Assembly: GCF_000764205.1 (NCBI RefSeq) | Contig: NZ_JQDZ01000043.1 | Span: 1 to 56,532 of the forward strand | Length of the DNA stretch: 56,532 nt | Direction: 5' to 3' | DNA from: Thalassotalea sp. ND16A | Lineage (GTDB): Bacteria > Pseudomonadota > Gammaproteobacteria > Enterobacterales > Alteromonadaceae | Shown here: piece by piece, positions 1 to 7,479 of the stretch | Layout: every line of letters starts with the position of its first letter | Position numbering within the stretch: position 1 is the first letter of the stretch | The notes under the pieces: model-generated | What the model saw: only the letters and a program-made list of their open reading frames with translations | What the model was told of the DNA's origin: nothing | Databases searched by the model: none | Program-made: the position numbers and the translations under genes

Positions 1-30
1 AAATCCGGCTCCGTTAGTGAAGGCTGATAT

Positions 31-192
31 ATACCAAGTTGATTAAATATCTGCTCATTTTTAATGGTTAAAACGAATAACTACTGCGTTATAAAATTTA
101 TAAGTAGAATAACTACTTACTAAATTTTATGCCTTGTATTTATCCGTTTTTCCTCATGAAAAAGTAGATCACATACTTAATCAAATTGGTAT
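31..192. repeat. MITE-like palindromic repeat
   Basis: A roughly 160-bp stretch bounded by inverted ends: ATACCAAGTTGATTAA at the left and TTAATCAAATTGGTAT at the right, with an AT-rich inner part that also pairs partly. It has no ORF. A 32-bp piece matching its left end (31 of 32 bases, inverted) recurs at 24815-24846, and a shorter end-like piece occurs near 18811-18826, so it is a dispersed repeat. Non-autonomous element is an inference. Confidence 0.7.
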
Positions 193-219
193 TGTTGGTG
201 AAAACCGCTGTCTAGCAAA

Positions 220-266
220 AAGAGCGCATATATCATCAGTTAAATACTCATGATATATACGCTCTT
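220..266 (-). terminator. Terminator of the blaI-M56 operon
   Basis: A 17-base arm at 220-236 pairs with 250-266 almost perfectly. Read on the minus strand the stem ends in GCTCTTTTTG, giving a short U tract. It lies just downstream of the minus-strand M56 gene. Confidence 0.75.
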
Positions 267-280
267 CTTGTGACATAAAA

Positions 281-1480
281 CTATTTTGTGACTTTAATGC
301 GCTCTATTAAATCAGCCGGTTTTTCCGTCCCTTTGGCAACAAAGTCCAGTTGCACCAATTGATTTTTCACGCCATGAGTCGAGCTTTGGTATTGCCATTG
401 TCGCAAGGCGATTTTTGCGGCATTGTCAAAAACTTTCTTTGGTTCGGCATTAATCACTATTACATGTTCTACTTTACCTGCAGAGGAAATATCAAACTGC
501 AACACTACTGAGCCATTTAAGTTTTGCTCAACCGCTGCACTTGGATACACTGGCTCAACTCGCGTAATTGGGGCAACGTGTTCGGCTTTGCTGCTGCTCG
601 GCTCGTGGGCTACCGCCATGCCACCTAATAAACTTGCAATCAATGCCACTGCGGCAACTTTGACTAAAGGCTTGTTGTGTTGTTGTTGTTTAATAAAGTT
701 TAATCGTTTTAACATAGTTTGTTTCTCTGTGTAGTGGGTATGGGTGTAAAGTTGGTTGTTACTATTTTCGATACTTAATAGCATGGCTTTACCGTATTGA
801 ATTTTGTCTTTGGTATTTTTATTGGCTAATACATTCTCATCACACGATACTTCCTGCAATCGTCTAAAACTTTTATAACCTAACCAAATTAAAGGGTTAA
901 ACCAAAAAAGACTGATAAGTAACAGGGCTATGAGATTGCACAGTGTATCTTTTCGTTGAAAGTGACAAACTTCATGTTCAATAATCATGGCCAATTGCCT
1001 GGCGCTATATAATTGTTGAAAATTTTGTGGAAGGATAAGTTTCTGGCCAACTAGCCCCACTAATAATGGACTTGCCACTTTGTCACTCTGATAAATTTTT
1101 AATGCCGACGGCAGCTGTATTTGTGCTTGCAGGTTATTCACCGCTTGCAGTGAATTGGCCAGCGAGAGTTGGTAGTGAGAATACAGACATAACATTATCA
1201 CTACGCCGCAACCTAGCAGCCATATTGCCAGCCAGCTAACGCTGCTTTCGATCATTGTGCTGCCATTACTAAGGGCAACAATGTACTGGCTGATTTCCGT
1301 ATTGAGTTGCGGTTTAACCGCTTCTGGAATGTTGCCAATAATCAGGGCTAACGGAATTGCAGCAAAAAGTGCATAACAAAATTTTGCCCCAACGAAGGGG
1401 ATCAGTTTGCGCTCAGCAACAATCAACAACAACAGTAATATTGAGATGGTGAGTTGCTGATCAATTAGCCAATCAACCAT
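281..1480 (-). CDS. M56 (BlaR1-like) membrane metallopeptidase with TonB C-terminal domain
   Basis: A 399-residue integral membrane protease of the BlaR1/MecR1 peptidase family M56. Hydrophobic segments lie near residues 10-25, 35-55, 80-100 and 185-200. The zinc motif HEVCH is at residues 169-173. After a membrane segment near 270-290 comes a TonB C-terminal-type domain (residues about 300-385, with the typical VEPVYP start), in place of the penicillin-binding sensor of true BlaR1. It overlaps the upstream BlaI-type gene by 8 bases, so the two are co-transcribed and probably translationally coupled. Expected role (family knowledge): sense an envelope signal and inactivate the repressor by proteolysis. 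The ligand cannot be told from sequence. Confidence 0.85.
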   Translation of the reverse strand: MVDWLIDQQLTISILLLLLIVAERKLIPFVGAKFCYALFAAIPLALIIGNIPEAVKPQLNTEISQYIVALSNGSTMIESSVSWLAIWLLGCGVVIMLCLYSHYQLSLANSLQAVNNLQAQIQLPSALKIYQSDKVASPLLVGLVGQKLILPQNFQQLYSARQLAMIIEHEVCHFQRKDTLCNLIALLLISLFWFNPLIWLGYKSFRRLQEVSCDENVLANKNTKDKIQYGKAMLLSIENSNNQLYTHTHYTEKQTMLKRLNFIKQQQHNKPLVKVAAVALIASLLGGMAVAHEPSSSKAEHVAPITRVEPVYPSAAVEQNLNGSVVLQFDISSAGKVEHVIVINAEPKKVFDNAAKIALRQWQYQSSTHGVKNQLVQLDFVAKGTEKPADLIERIKVTK

Positions 1481-1847
1481 TATCTTGCTCCCACTGGGCG
1501 ATCACTTTTTTAAGATCGTCAATATCGCCTTTCGATAGCTTCTCAGTTTTGGCAAAACCGGCAACTAGCGGGGCAATTTTGCCACCAAAAAAACGCTCTA
1601 TCAGGCTGCTGCCTTCTTTGTAGGTGTAAGTTTCTCTTTCAAGCAATGGTGAATACAAATAATGGCGTTGTTGTTTTTCAAAACTGATCGCGCCTTTTTT
1701 TACCATCCGGTTTAATAAGGTTTTAACGGTTTTATCATGCCAGGTTTTCGCCTCGTTTAAGCGGGCGATGATTTCACTCGCACTGGCCGGGTGGTTTTGC
1801 CAGAGTGCTTCTAATACTTCAAATTCTGCTTTGCTTATTTCAATCAC
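1473..1847 (-). CDS. BlaI/MecI/CopY-family transcriptional repressor
   Basis: A 124-residue protein with an N-terminal winged helix (residues about 5-70, EFEVLEALW start and KTVKTLLNRMVKKGAI recognition region) and a C-terminal dimerisation part. Length and layout fit BlaI. It is the first gene of a two-gene operon with the M56 protease. Two TACA-N-TGTA type dyads lie directly upstream, so autoregulation is likely. The family normally controls beta-lactam or envelope-stress genes; no beta-lactamase is adjacent here. Confidence 0.88.
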   Translation of the reverse strand: MIEISKAEFEVLEALWQNHPASASEIIARLNEAKTWHDKTVKTLLNRMVKKGAISFEKQQRHYLYSPLLERETYTYKEGSSLIERFFGGKIAPLVAGFAKTEKLSKGDIDDLKKVIAQWEQDNG

Positions 1848-1868
1848 TTTTCAATCAACTCATTAACG

Positions 1869-1906
1869 ATTACATTTGTAATTACAATAAGATTACACAT
1901 GTAATC
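1869..1906. promoter_or_regulatory. BlaI-type operator, two dyads
   Basis: Two palindromes sit 20-60 bases upstream of the repressor start: ATTACATTTGTAAT at 1869-1882 and GATTACACATGTAATC at 1891-1906. Both have the TACA/TGTA half-sites known for BlaI/MecI repressors. A similar pair precedes the second BlaI-type gene at 29.5 kb. Confidence 0.75.
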
Positions 1907-2063
1907 ATTAAGGGCAAGTTAAATTTTAGATCTAAGTGATTATTTAAAGCTGACGAATTTTGAAATCACTCATCGTTTTTCAATATTCGAGGAGATGTAA
2001 GCATGGGCAATTGCTAATTTCATCAGTAAACAAGGTTAATAAATAACCTCGATTGATCATTTA

Positions 2064-2240
2064 TTAACCTAGATCAAAGGTGGAAATGGCAATGGCGATA
2101 GAATCAATTTGAGTTTTGACAATTTTTGAACTTATAGGAATTGAACTGAATGCTATCCCAGATTATCTGAACGATAGCCTCGCAATTGTCATGACATTTT
2201 TGCCAAAGCAGAAGCGGATGTTGCGAAAGTGAAATATAAC
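2064..2240 (+). pseudogene. Decayed partial copy of the hemerythrin gene and its promoter
   Basis: From about 2137 the DNA matches the ribosome-binding site and first 30 codons of the hemerythrin gene at 3795 (shared runs such as GCTATCCCAGATTAT and GCAGAAGCGGA). The start codon has become CTG and a one-base deletion shifts the frame. Similarity continues upstream through a CATTTATTAA...TCAAAG segment that corresponds to 3714-3734, so promoter DNA was copied too. Similarity stops at about 2240. No protein is expected. Confidence 0.75.
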
Positions 2241-2264
2241 CTATACAGGAGTCGAACTTTGTCC

Positions 2265-2579
2265 ATGTCGCTATATTTGTATTTACGCAAGCGACTGTTA
2301 AAAAAACAAATTAGCTTATTAGATCAAGGGTTCGCCACCGCTGCAGTCATTTGTTATTACTGGTATCGTATTCCGTCTCTTCTTGGTGTTGGGCTATACC
2401 CCAATGATGGCGTGCTGATAGATCTTTCGGCACACCTGCCTATCTGGTTTGCGCTGTTATCGAAGTGTTTAACGGCAATATTCTTTGTTTGGTTTATGTT
2501 GATAAGAGCAAGAAATAAAGCAAAACAAAGTTGGAATATACGGCCAGAATACTCAGTTAAAGTGACAAGGGTCTGTTGA
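2265..2579 (+). CDS. Small membrane protein, C-terminus replaced by a repeat
   Basis: An ORF of about 104 residues with two hydrophobic segments (about 25-45 and 60-82) and basic flanks. I do not recognise the family. ATG 2265 is preferred over GTG 2229 because AGGAG lies 13 bases upstream and GTG 2229 falls in the decayed hemerythrin copy. The last three codons and the stop are inside the palindromic repeat starting at 2569, so the original C-terminus was probably lost. May not be functional. Confidence 0.4.
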   Translation: MSLYLYLRKRLLKKQISLLDQGFATAAVICYYWYRIPSLLGVGLYPNDGVLIDLSAHLPIWFALLSKCLTAIFFVWFMLIRARNKAKQSWNIRPEYSVKVTRVC

Positions 2580-2831
2580 TCTTTGCGGTACAAATTTTGT
2601 TCAAACAGGCGAGCTTTGAACAAGGCATGGCGATAGAAGTTTGGTTGTTCCAAATGATTGAGCCATAACGCGGAGCAAAGCTCGCCTGTTTGAACCCGAA
2701 GGGCAGCGTTTAGGCATCATTTTTGCGGCGTTTCTGCTTTTTTTATGTGGATCACCACACGACAAAAAGCGATGCCTTGCTAAAATGATGCCTAAACGCT
2801 GCAAAAATGCACAGAAAAGATCAACAGACCC
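2569..2831. repeat. MITE-like element with nested inverted repeats
   Basis: A 263-bp element bounded by perfect 16-bp inverted ends (GGGTCTGTTGATCTTT at 2569-2584, complement at 2816-2831). Inside are two more perfect inverted pairs: 2599-2618 with 2676-2695 (20 bp), and 2703-2723 with 2782-2802 (21 bp). No convincing ORF. A 34-bp remnant with the same ends lies at 14741-14774. Probably a non-autonomous transposon derivative. Confidence 0.8.
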
Positions 2832-2934
2832 TAATATTAACTGCTAAGTCGCTGTTTTGCTTATCAACAACCTGACATTAAGGGTTGAATGTCAGGTTGT
2901 TGGCCAAAAGCATGGCAAAAACTTAATATAATTG

Positions 2935-3474
2935 CTATTCGCTACTTGGCTTTTCTTTGCCGGGATGAATGCTGCCACATTTTTTACACGTTCTGGCCTC
3001 CATATTATTGTGAAAAACGTCATAGACTTTTGGCAAATCTTCAACGATGGACAGAATTTTAGCTTCTACGTGATAAACCTCATTATGACAGTTTGGACAA
3101 TGCCACTGTAAACGGTCGAGTTCACCTTCTGGTCTCGCCGGTTCTACTACTAGGCCTAAGCTGTCGGCATCGGGTCGTTGTGGTGAGTGCAGGGTGCCGG
3201 CAGGTAAGAGTAATACTTCGCCTTCTTTAATGTGGATCTCACATGGCTCACCGTTTTCGTCAAACGAGTTCAGATAGCAATCGCCTTTCAATTGATAAAA
3301 AAATTCTTCTACTGGATTGCAATGATAGTCCATGCGCACATTTGGGCCGCCTACCATCATCACCATCATCTCGGCATCTTTGAAAATTAGTTCATTATTT
3401 ACCGGAGGTCGCTTTAACATGTGCTCGTTGTCTTTGATCCATTTGGGTAAATTCAATGCTTTTGGCATGGCCAT
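2935..3474 (-). CDS. nbaC: 3-hydroxyanthranilate 3,4-dioxygenase (copy 1)
   Basis: A 179-residue cupin dioxygenase that opens 3-hydroxyanthranilate to 2-amino-3-carboxymuconate semialdehyde using Fe(II) and O2. The cupin core carries the iron ligands ([14 protein letters not shown], with a later His in TLHSPQRP). The bacterial C-terminal rubredoxin-like site is present as CPNC and CKKC pairs. AGGAG six bases before ATG 3474 supports the start. It stands alone on the minus strand, 12.6 kb from a second copy inside the catabolic operon (16112). The copies share motifs but differ at many residues, so this is an old duplication or separate acquisition. A role in quinolinate/NAD supply versus catabolism cannot be decided. 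Confidence 0.9.
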   Translation of the reverse strand: MAMPKALNLPKWIKDNEHMLKRPPVNNELIFKDAEMMVMMVGGPNVRMDYHCNPVEEFFYQLKGDCYLNSFDENGEPCEIHIKEGEVLLLPAGTLHSPQRPDADSLGLVVEPARPEGELDRLQWHCPNCHNEVYHVEAKILSIVEDLPKVYDVFHNNMEARTCKKCGSIHPGKEKPSSE

Positions 3475-3567
3475 AATCTTCTCCTAAAACTCACTATAAT
3501 CGTTAAAATTCAAACAAGGTTAATTGTTCGTACGCAACTACTATAGAAAGCTTTAGGCGAATAAAGT

Positions 3568-3581
3568 TTGATCTGGATCAA
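3568..3581. promoter_or_regulatory. FNR/ANR-type box
   Basis: TTGATCTGGATCAA matches the FNR consensus TTGAT-N4-ATCAA exactly. It lies between the divergent 3HAO copy (start 3474) and the hemerythrin gene (start 3795). Its centre is about 100 bases from the 3HAO start and 220 from the hemerythrin start, so which promoter it serves is uncertain. A weaker box, TTAAT-GTAG-GTCAA, at 3719-3732 is better placed for hemerythrin. Confidence 0.7.
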
Positions 3582-3794
3582 TATTGCATTAACTGAAATA
3601 TTATGGTTTTGGTCTTTGTTATACTGTTTTTGTTATGTCTTGTTGGTGGCAAAATTGCAGTTAACAGCAGTAAATGAACCGGCACTCGAGATAATTATTA
3701 ACGCAAATTTAACATTTATTAATGTAGGTCAAAGTAAGCACATGTCAGGCCGTTAAAATGACGTTACTAACACTTGAACGCATAGGAATTAAAG

Positions 3795-4232
3795 ATGAAC
3801 GCTATCCCAGATTATATGACAGATAAACATCGTCATTGTGATGATATTTTTGCCGAGGCAGAAGCGGAAGTTGCTAAAAGTAACTGGGCCCTGGCCGAAC
3901 AAAAGTGGCAATTGTTTGTTGCTGAACTTGAACTGCATCTGCAAGCGGAAGAAACCATTTTATTTCCGGAGTTTGAGCAGGCAACAGGCATGACCTCGGG
4001 TCCTACGCAAGTGATGCGCATGGAACATGAGCAGATGCGTGGTCTGGTGCAATCGTTAAACACATCTTTATCCGAGCAAAACAGCGAAGACTTTCTGGGT
4101 TTTTCAGAAACCCTAATGGTGTTAATGCAACAACATAATATGAAAGAAGAAATGATGCTTTACCCGATGTGTCAGCAAAATATAAATGACACTGAACAAC
4201 TGACTGCGCAACTAAAACAGCATTGTGATTAA
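3795..4232 (+). CDS. Hemerythrin HHE domain protein
   Basis: A 145-residue four-helix protein with the di-iron ligand pattern of the HHE family: His in DKHRHCDDIF, HLQAEETILFPEFE, MEHEQM and HNMKEEMMLYP. Such proteins bind O2 or NO, or repair nitrosatively damaged Fe-S centres. AGGA eight bases before the ATG fits the start. The DUF2249 and polytopic membrane genes follow closely, as expected of an NO- or oxygen-responsive operon. A decayed partial copy lies 1.65 kb upstream. Function in NO response is inferred from context. Confidence 0.85.
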   Translation: MNAIPDYMTDKHRHCDDIFAEAEAEVAKSNWALAEQKWQLFVAELELHLQAEETILFPEFEQATGMTSGPTQVMRMEHEQMRGLVQSLNTSLSEQNSEDFLGFSETLMVLMQQHNMKEEMMLYPMCQQNINDTEQLTAQLKQHCD

Positions 4233-4251
4233 TGTTGAATAGGTAACATTA

Positions 4252-4533
4252 ATGCAGCAAGTTGATTTAAATGTGAGTGAGCTGGAACCACCAGAGCCAA
4301 TGACCAAAGTTTTAACGGCATTGGCGCAATTGCAACCCTGGCAGTATTTAAAGGTGTTTCATCGGCGTGAACCATTTCCTCTATATGAAAAACTGGCGCA
4401 AGCGGGTTGGGCATATCAGTGCCAACGTATCAAAGAAAACCAATTCAATATTTATATCTATCGGCAGACAGATCACGATAAGTTTAGGCAACAGCTAAGT
4501 CAGCACTTAAACCAGAAATACTCGGATTTATAA
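4252..4533 (+). CDS. DUF2249 domain protein
   Basis: A 93-residue protein with the DUF2249 signature: LEPPEPMTKVL near residue 10 and HRREPFPLYEKL near residue 45, followed by a GW...F turn. The family commonly occurs beside hemerythrin, NnrS and nitric-oxide genes; its biochemical role is not established. It starts 19 bases after the hemerythrin stop, and its TAA overlaps the next ATG by one base (TAATG), so the three genes form one operon. Confidence 0.85.
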   Translation: MQQVDLNVSELEPPEPMTKVLTALAQLQPWQYLKVFHRREPFPLYEKLAQAGWAYQCQRIKENQFNIYIYRQTDHDKFRQQLSQHLNQKYSDL

Positions 4534-5819
4534 TGAACCTGAGCGGCCTTAACTTTTCGTCTCTGCCGGCAATTAGTATTGTCTATCGCTTTTTTATCTG
4601 TGCAGTGCTGTTTGCCTTGGTTGCTGCATTTTTGCTGGCATTTTCAGGGCCTGAGGTGTGGCAAAGCCGCTGGCACCCGCATATGCTGGCGATCACCCAT
4701 TGTTTTACCCTCGGCTTTATTACTACCGTAATGATGGGGGCAATGTTACAAATACTGCCGGTGATTGGCGGGATCGGCATACCGAAAGTTAAGTTAGTTG
4801 CCAACACCTTTCTCGTGCTGCATGTCGTTGGTACGGCTTGTTTAATCGCTGGATTTATCTCACCCCTTGCGACATTAAAAGTCGCGGCAATGATCTTTCT
4901 GGCGATGGGCTTTGGTGTTTATCTGATTGCCCTGGGCTGGGTGTTGGCGAAAAAATTAAGTCAGGGCAGCAGCATCTTTGCCATTCGCTTTGCCGTGTTG
5001 GCGTTGCTAGTCACCTTAGTCTTGGGCTTATTGATGTTGGCGAGAAACTTAGGCTGGCAGATCATCCCGTTTGATAAATTTATTACCGATCTGCATGCCA
5101 TTTGGGGCATCGCCGGTTGGATTGGCTTGTTGCTCATTGCGGTCAGCTTTCAAATTATTCCGATGTTTCATGTCGCGCCGGAATTTAATGCCAGCATTCG
5201 CCGCTATTTGCCCATGCTTATTCTCGGCCTGTTGCTGGTGCTGTTCTTCGGCCAAGCACAAGTGCAGATATTGGTGTTATTGCTGTTGCTATCAAATAGC
5301 ATTTTTATTGGTTATTTATGTTATTTACTGAGCTTACGCAAACGCAAAATCCCCGATGCTACGGTTAATTTCTGGCGTCTGTCTACGCTGGCGATGATAA
5401 GTGTATTTGTGCTTTATTGTCTGGGAGAGAATCTATTATCGGTAGCTGGAATGGAAAACCAAACCCTGCTACTGACGGCGCTGGTGATCTATCTCTATGT
5501 GGTTTCTATCATGCTCGGCATGTTATTAAAAATTATGCCGTTTTTATCTTATACCCACTTACAGCAACGCTGTTTACTCGATTTTTCACTGATGCCATTA
5601 CTGCCTAACATGCACCAATTCTTACCGAAAAAGCACGGCAATATGCTGTTTTATCTGCATTTACTCTCAGCTCTAGCGCTATTGCTTACCCTGGTTTTCA
5701 ATCAATTCTATCTGCTCTTGGCACTAACTCTTGGGCTGGAGTTTTTCTGGTTACTGACCTTGCTGGTGCGCTGCAAACGTTTGTACAACGCCACCTTAAA
5801 GCAAATCGAAAACCGTTAA
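4533..5819 (+). CDS. NnrS / heme-copper-oxidase-like polytopic membrane protein
   Basis: A 428-residue, almost wholly hydrophobic protein with about 12 membrane segments. Conserved-looking histidines lie in RWHPHMLAITHCFTLGF (about residues 45-60) and in MFHVAPEF near 210. Histidine-rich helices of this kind occur in NnrS and in distant heme-copper oxidase subunit I relatives, which bind heme and are linked to nitric oxide stress. The operon with hemerythrin and DUF2249 supports that reading. Family assignment is moderate: a profile search could place it as NnrS, a COX1-like protein or an uncharacterised group. Confidence 0.6.
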   Translation: MNLSGLNFSSLPAISIVYRFFICAVLFALVAAFLLAFSGPEVWQSRWHPHMLAITHCFTLGFITTVMMGAMLQILPVIGGIGIPKVKLVANTFLVLHVVGTACLIAGFISPLATLKVAAMIFLAMGFGVYLIALGWVLAKKLSQGSSIFAIRFAVLALLVTLVLGLLMLARNLGWQIIPFDKFITDLHAIWGIAGWIGLLLIAVSFQIIPMFHVAPEFNASIRRYLPMLILGLLLVLFFGQAQVQILVLLLLLSNSIFIGYLCYLLSLRKRKIPDATVNFWRLSTLAMISVFVLYCLGENLLSVAGMENQTLLLTALVIYLYVVSIMLGMLLKIMPFLSYTHLQQRCLLDFSLMPLLPNMHQFLPKKHGNMLFYLHLLSALALLLTLVFNQFYLLLALTLGLEFFWLLTLLVRCKRLYNATLKQIENR

Positions 5820-5830
5820 TCAACTTGGCA

Positions 5831-6139
5831 TTAAATTACCTGCACCCTGCTATTGGCAAGTTTGTCGCTCACGATCACCTGGCACGCCAATCGCGACTTT
5901 GAATTCGAGTTTTTCAGTTTTTCTAACACTTGTTCTTCACCAAAATACTTGGTTGAGGTTAACGCCAAATCTTCTCTAGAAAACTCCACCAGGCAAGTGC
6001 CACAACTACAGCAGCCATTGCAAATGGCTGGTATGCCAGTGATGTTGTTTTCCATGGCCGCCACCATTAAGCTCAGGCCATTTTCCGCTTCTACGGTTTT
6101 GTGCTTGCCATTGGCTTCAATGAAAGTGATTTTAGTCAT
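5831..6139 (-). CDS. 2Fe-2S ferredoxin
   Basis: A 102-residue ferredoxin with an adrenodoxin-type motif C-X5-C-X2-C (within CNGCCSCGTC, about residue 41-50) and a distal Cys in RLACQV. ATG 6139 is chosen over the earlier ATG 6154 because AAGGA lies seven bases upstream. It is the last gene of a minus-strand run TauE-ferredoxin. It may deliver electrons to an oxygenase; its partner is not obvious, as no Rieske oxygenase lies in the window. Confidence 0.85.
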   Translation of the reverse strand: MTKITFIEANGKHKTVEAENGLSLMVAAMENNITGIPAICNGCCSCGTCLVEFSREDLALTSTKYFGEEQVLEKLKNSNSKSRLACQVIVSDKLANSRVQVI

Positions 6140-6150
6140 GGTTTTTTCCT

Positions 6151-6885
6151 TCATATTGATGATATTAACTTAGCGGCACTATTAGTCGCGGTGACTAAAG
6201 CCAGTACCGTCAGGAGAATTTTTAATAACGGCATAAAATGCTGATTCGATATTTTATTACGTAACTTGCTGCCCAATATGGAGCCTAAGGTAGCGCCACA
6301 AATGCAAGCCAGGATTAATGGCCAGTAAGGGGAAAACTGAAAACCAATCAAGGTATACACCAAGACCTTATTCAAATTTGTTATGCCCATCAACAGCGAT
6401 GCGGTGGCAATAATTTCATCTTTGTTGTCCAGCTTTTTATAAAGCAAAGTTACCGTTATTGGTCCTGGTGCACCAACCAATAAACCAAAACCTGCTTGCA
6501 ACGCACCAACTACATAAAAGCTTTCCAATTTACTCAACCATCTGTCTATGGCTTTTACCCACAGGCTGATTAATAAATAGCCGGAAATAAACAACGGCAA
6601 GTACTGACTGGAGATATTGAGCAAGAAGGTGCTAAACAGCGCGGTGCCAACAAACGCACCCAGGATAAATTGCCTTACCAATGGCCAGTGAATCGCAGCA
6701 AAACACAAGGCTAGTCGGGATGAGTTACTGGCCAACTGGGCAATGCCATGCACCGGAATGATCGCGGCTGCCGGCACAAAAAATGGCAAAATAAGCACTA
6801 AAATCATGCCACCACCCATGGCACAAATACCGGCTAGGGTAGAAGTGAGTAGGGTGATAACAAATAGGCCTAATTCATTGAGCAT
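6151..6885 (-). CDS. TauE/SafE-family membrane permease
   Basis: A 244-residue protein with about eight membrane segments and the family's two-repeat layout: GGGMILVLILPFF near residue 25 and the second repeat GAPGPITVTLLY near 140. TauE/SafE proteins export sulfite, sulfoacetate or other small organic anions. It lies 12 bases upstream of the ferredoxin start and 41 bases downstream of the VOC gene on the same strand. The substrate is unknown; an organic acid from the neighbouring catabolism is possible. Confidence 0.8.
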   Translation of the reverse strand: MLNELGLFVITLLTSTLAGICAMGGGMILVLILPFFVPAAAIIPVHGIAQLASNSSRLALCFAAIHWPLVRQFILGAFVGTALFSTFLLNISSQYLPLFISGYLLISLWVKAIDRWLSKLESFYVVGALQAGFGLLVGAPGPITVTLLYKKLDNKDEIIATASLLMGITNLNKVLVYTLIGFQFSPYWPLILACICGATLGSILGSKLRNKISNQHFMPLLKILLTVLALVTATNSAAKLISSI

Positions 6886-6926
6886 TAGTCATTGACCATA
6901 AGTTACTGAGCCGAATCAGTTTTCCA

Positions 6927-7403
6927 TTAAAGTGTTTTATAAGTTTGCGTGCCAACCCAGCCACGCTCTGAAATATCAACCATGATATTTTCCGGGCCAT
7001 TCATTTTGTACTCGGCGTTATCTTTCGCCGGGTTTTTCCCTAGGCCCTGGGCCAGATTTACATCGTGTCTTGGCTGATAGCCATTTGACTGGAAATCGCC
7101 AACCATAGCTTCAATGTCATCACACTGGAAGCCGATGTGATGCAAACCGACATACCCTTGTGGAAACTCTTTACCGGCTGCAGGACCATTCTTAAAGTTT
7201 AAAATGGCCAGGTTAATATTACCGTCGGTTACGTAATAACCATTGGCATTACGACTGGCAACCACACCGGCAACGGACCAGCCCAATACGTTGATGAAAA
7301 AGTCGCGGCTTTTGTCTGGATCGGCAGATGCCATGGCCAAATGCTTTAGTTTAATTGGTTCTGCTGGTTTACTTATGGTTTGGCTATTGCTTTCGTTTGA
7401 CAT
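6927..7403 (-). CDS. VOC-family protein (glyoxalase/extradiol dioxygenase type)
   Basis: A 158-residue vicinal-oxygen-chelate protein with two beta-alpha-beta-beta-beta modules. Candidate metal ligands are His in KLKHLAMAS (about residue 21), His in GLHHIGFQCDD (about 97) and a C-terminal acid in MVDISERGW. AAGGA eight bases upstream supports ATG 7403. It lies between the aspartate-dehydrogenase-like gene and the TauE permease, in one minus-strand operon. It could be a ring-cleavage enzyme, a lyase or a glyoxalase; sequence alone does not decide. Confidence 0.75.
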   Translation of the reverse strand: MSNESNSQTISKPAEPIKLKHLAMASADPDKSRDFFINVLGWSVAGVVASRNANGYYVTDGNINLAILNFKNGPAAGKEFPQGYVGLHHIGFQCDDIEAMVGDFQSNGYQPRHDVNLAQGLGKNPAKDNAEYKMNGPENIMVDISERGWVGTQTYKTL

Positions 7404-7479
7404 AATTTGTGTCCTTAATTTCTAAATTTGTTACTTACGCCGAGTAATAACTTTGCCTCAGCGTGAGGGTTAATGGTTG

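Noticed and set aside
423-734. Plus-strand 103-codon ORF
   Set aside because: Antisense shadow of the M56/TonB gene; Cys/Ser/Leu-rich composition without family resemblance.
2601-2804. Minus-strand ORF within the 2569-2831 element
   Set aside because: Lies wholly in palindromic repeat DNA and is an artefact of the inverted repeats.
3568-3756. Plus-strand 62-codon ORF before hemerythrin
   Set aside because: It starts inside the FNR box, has no ribosome-binding site and covers the promoter.
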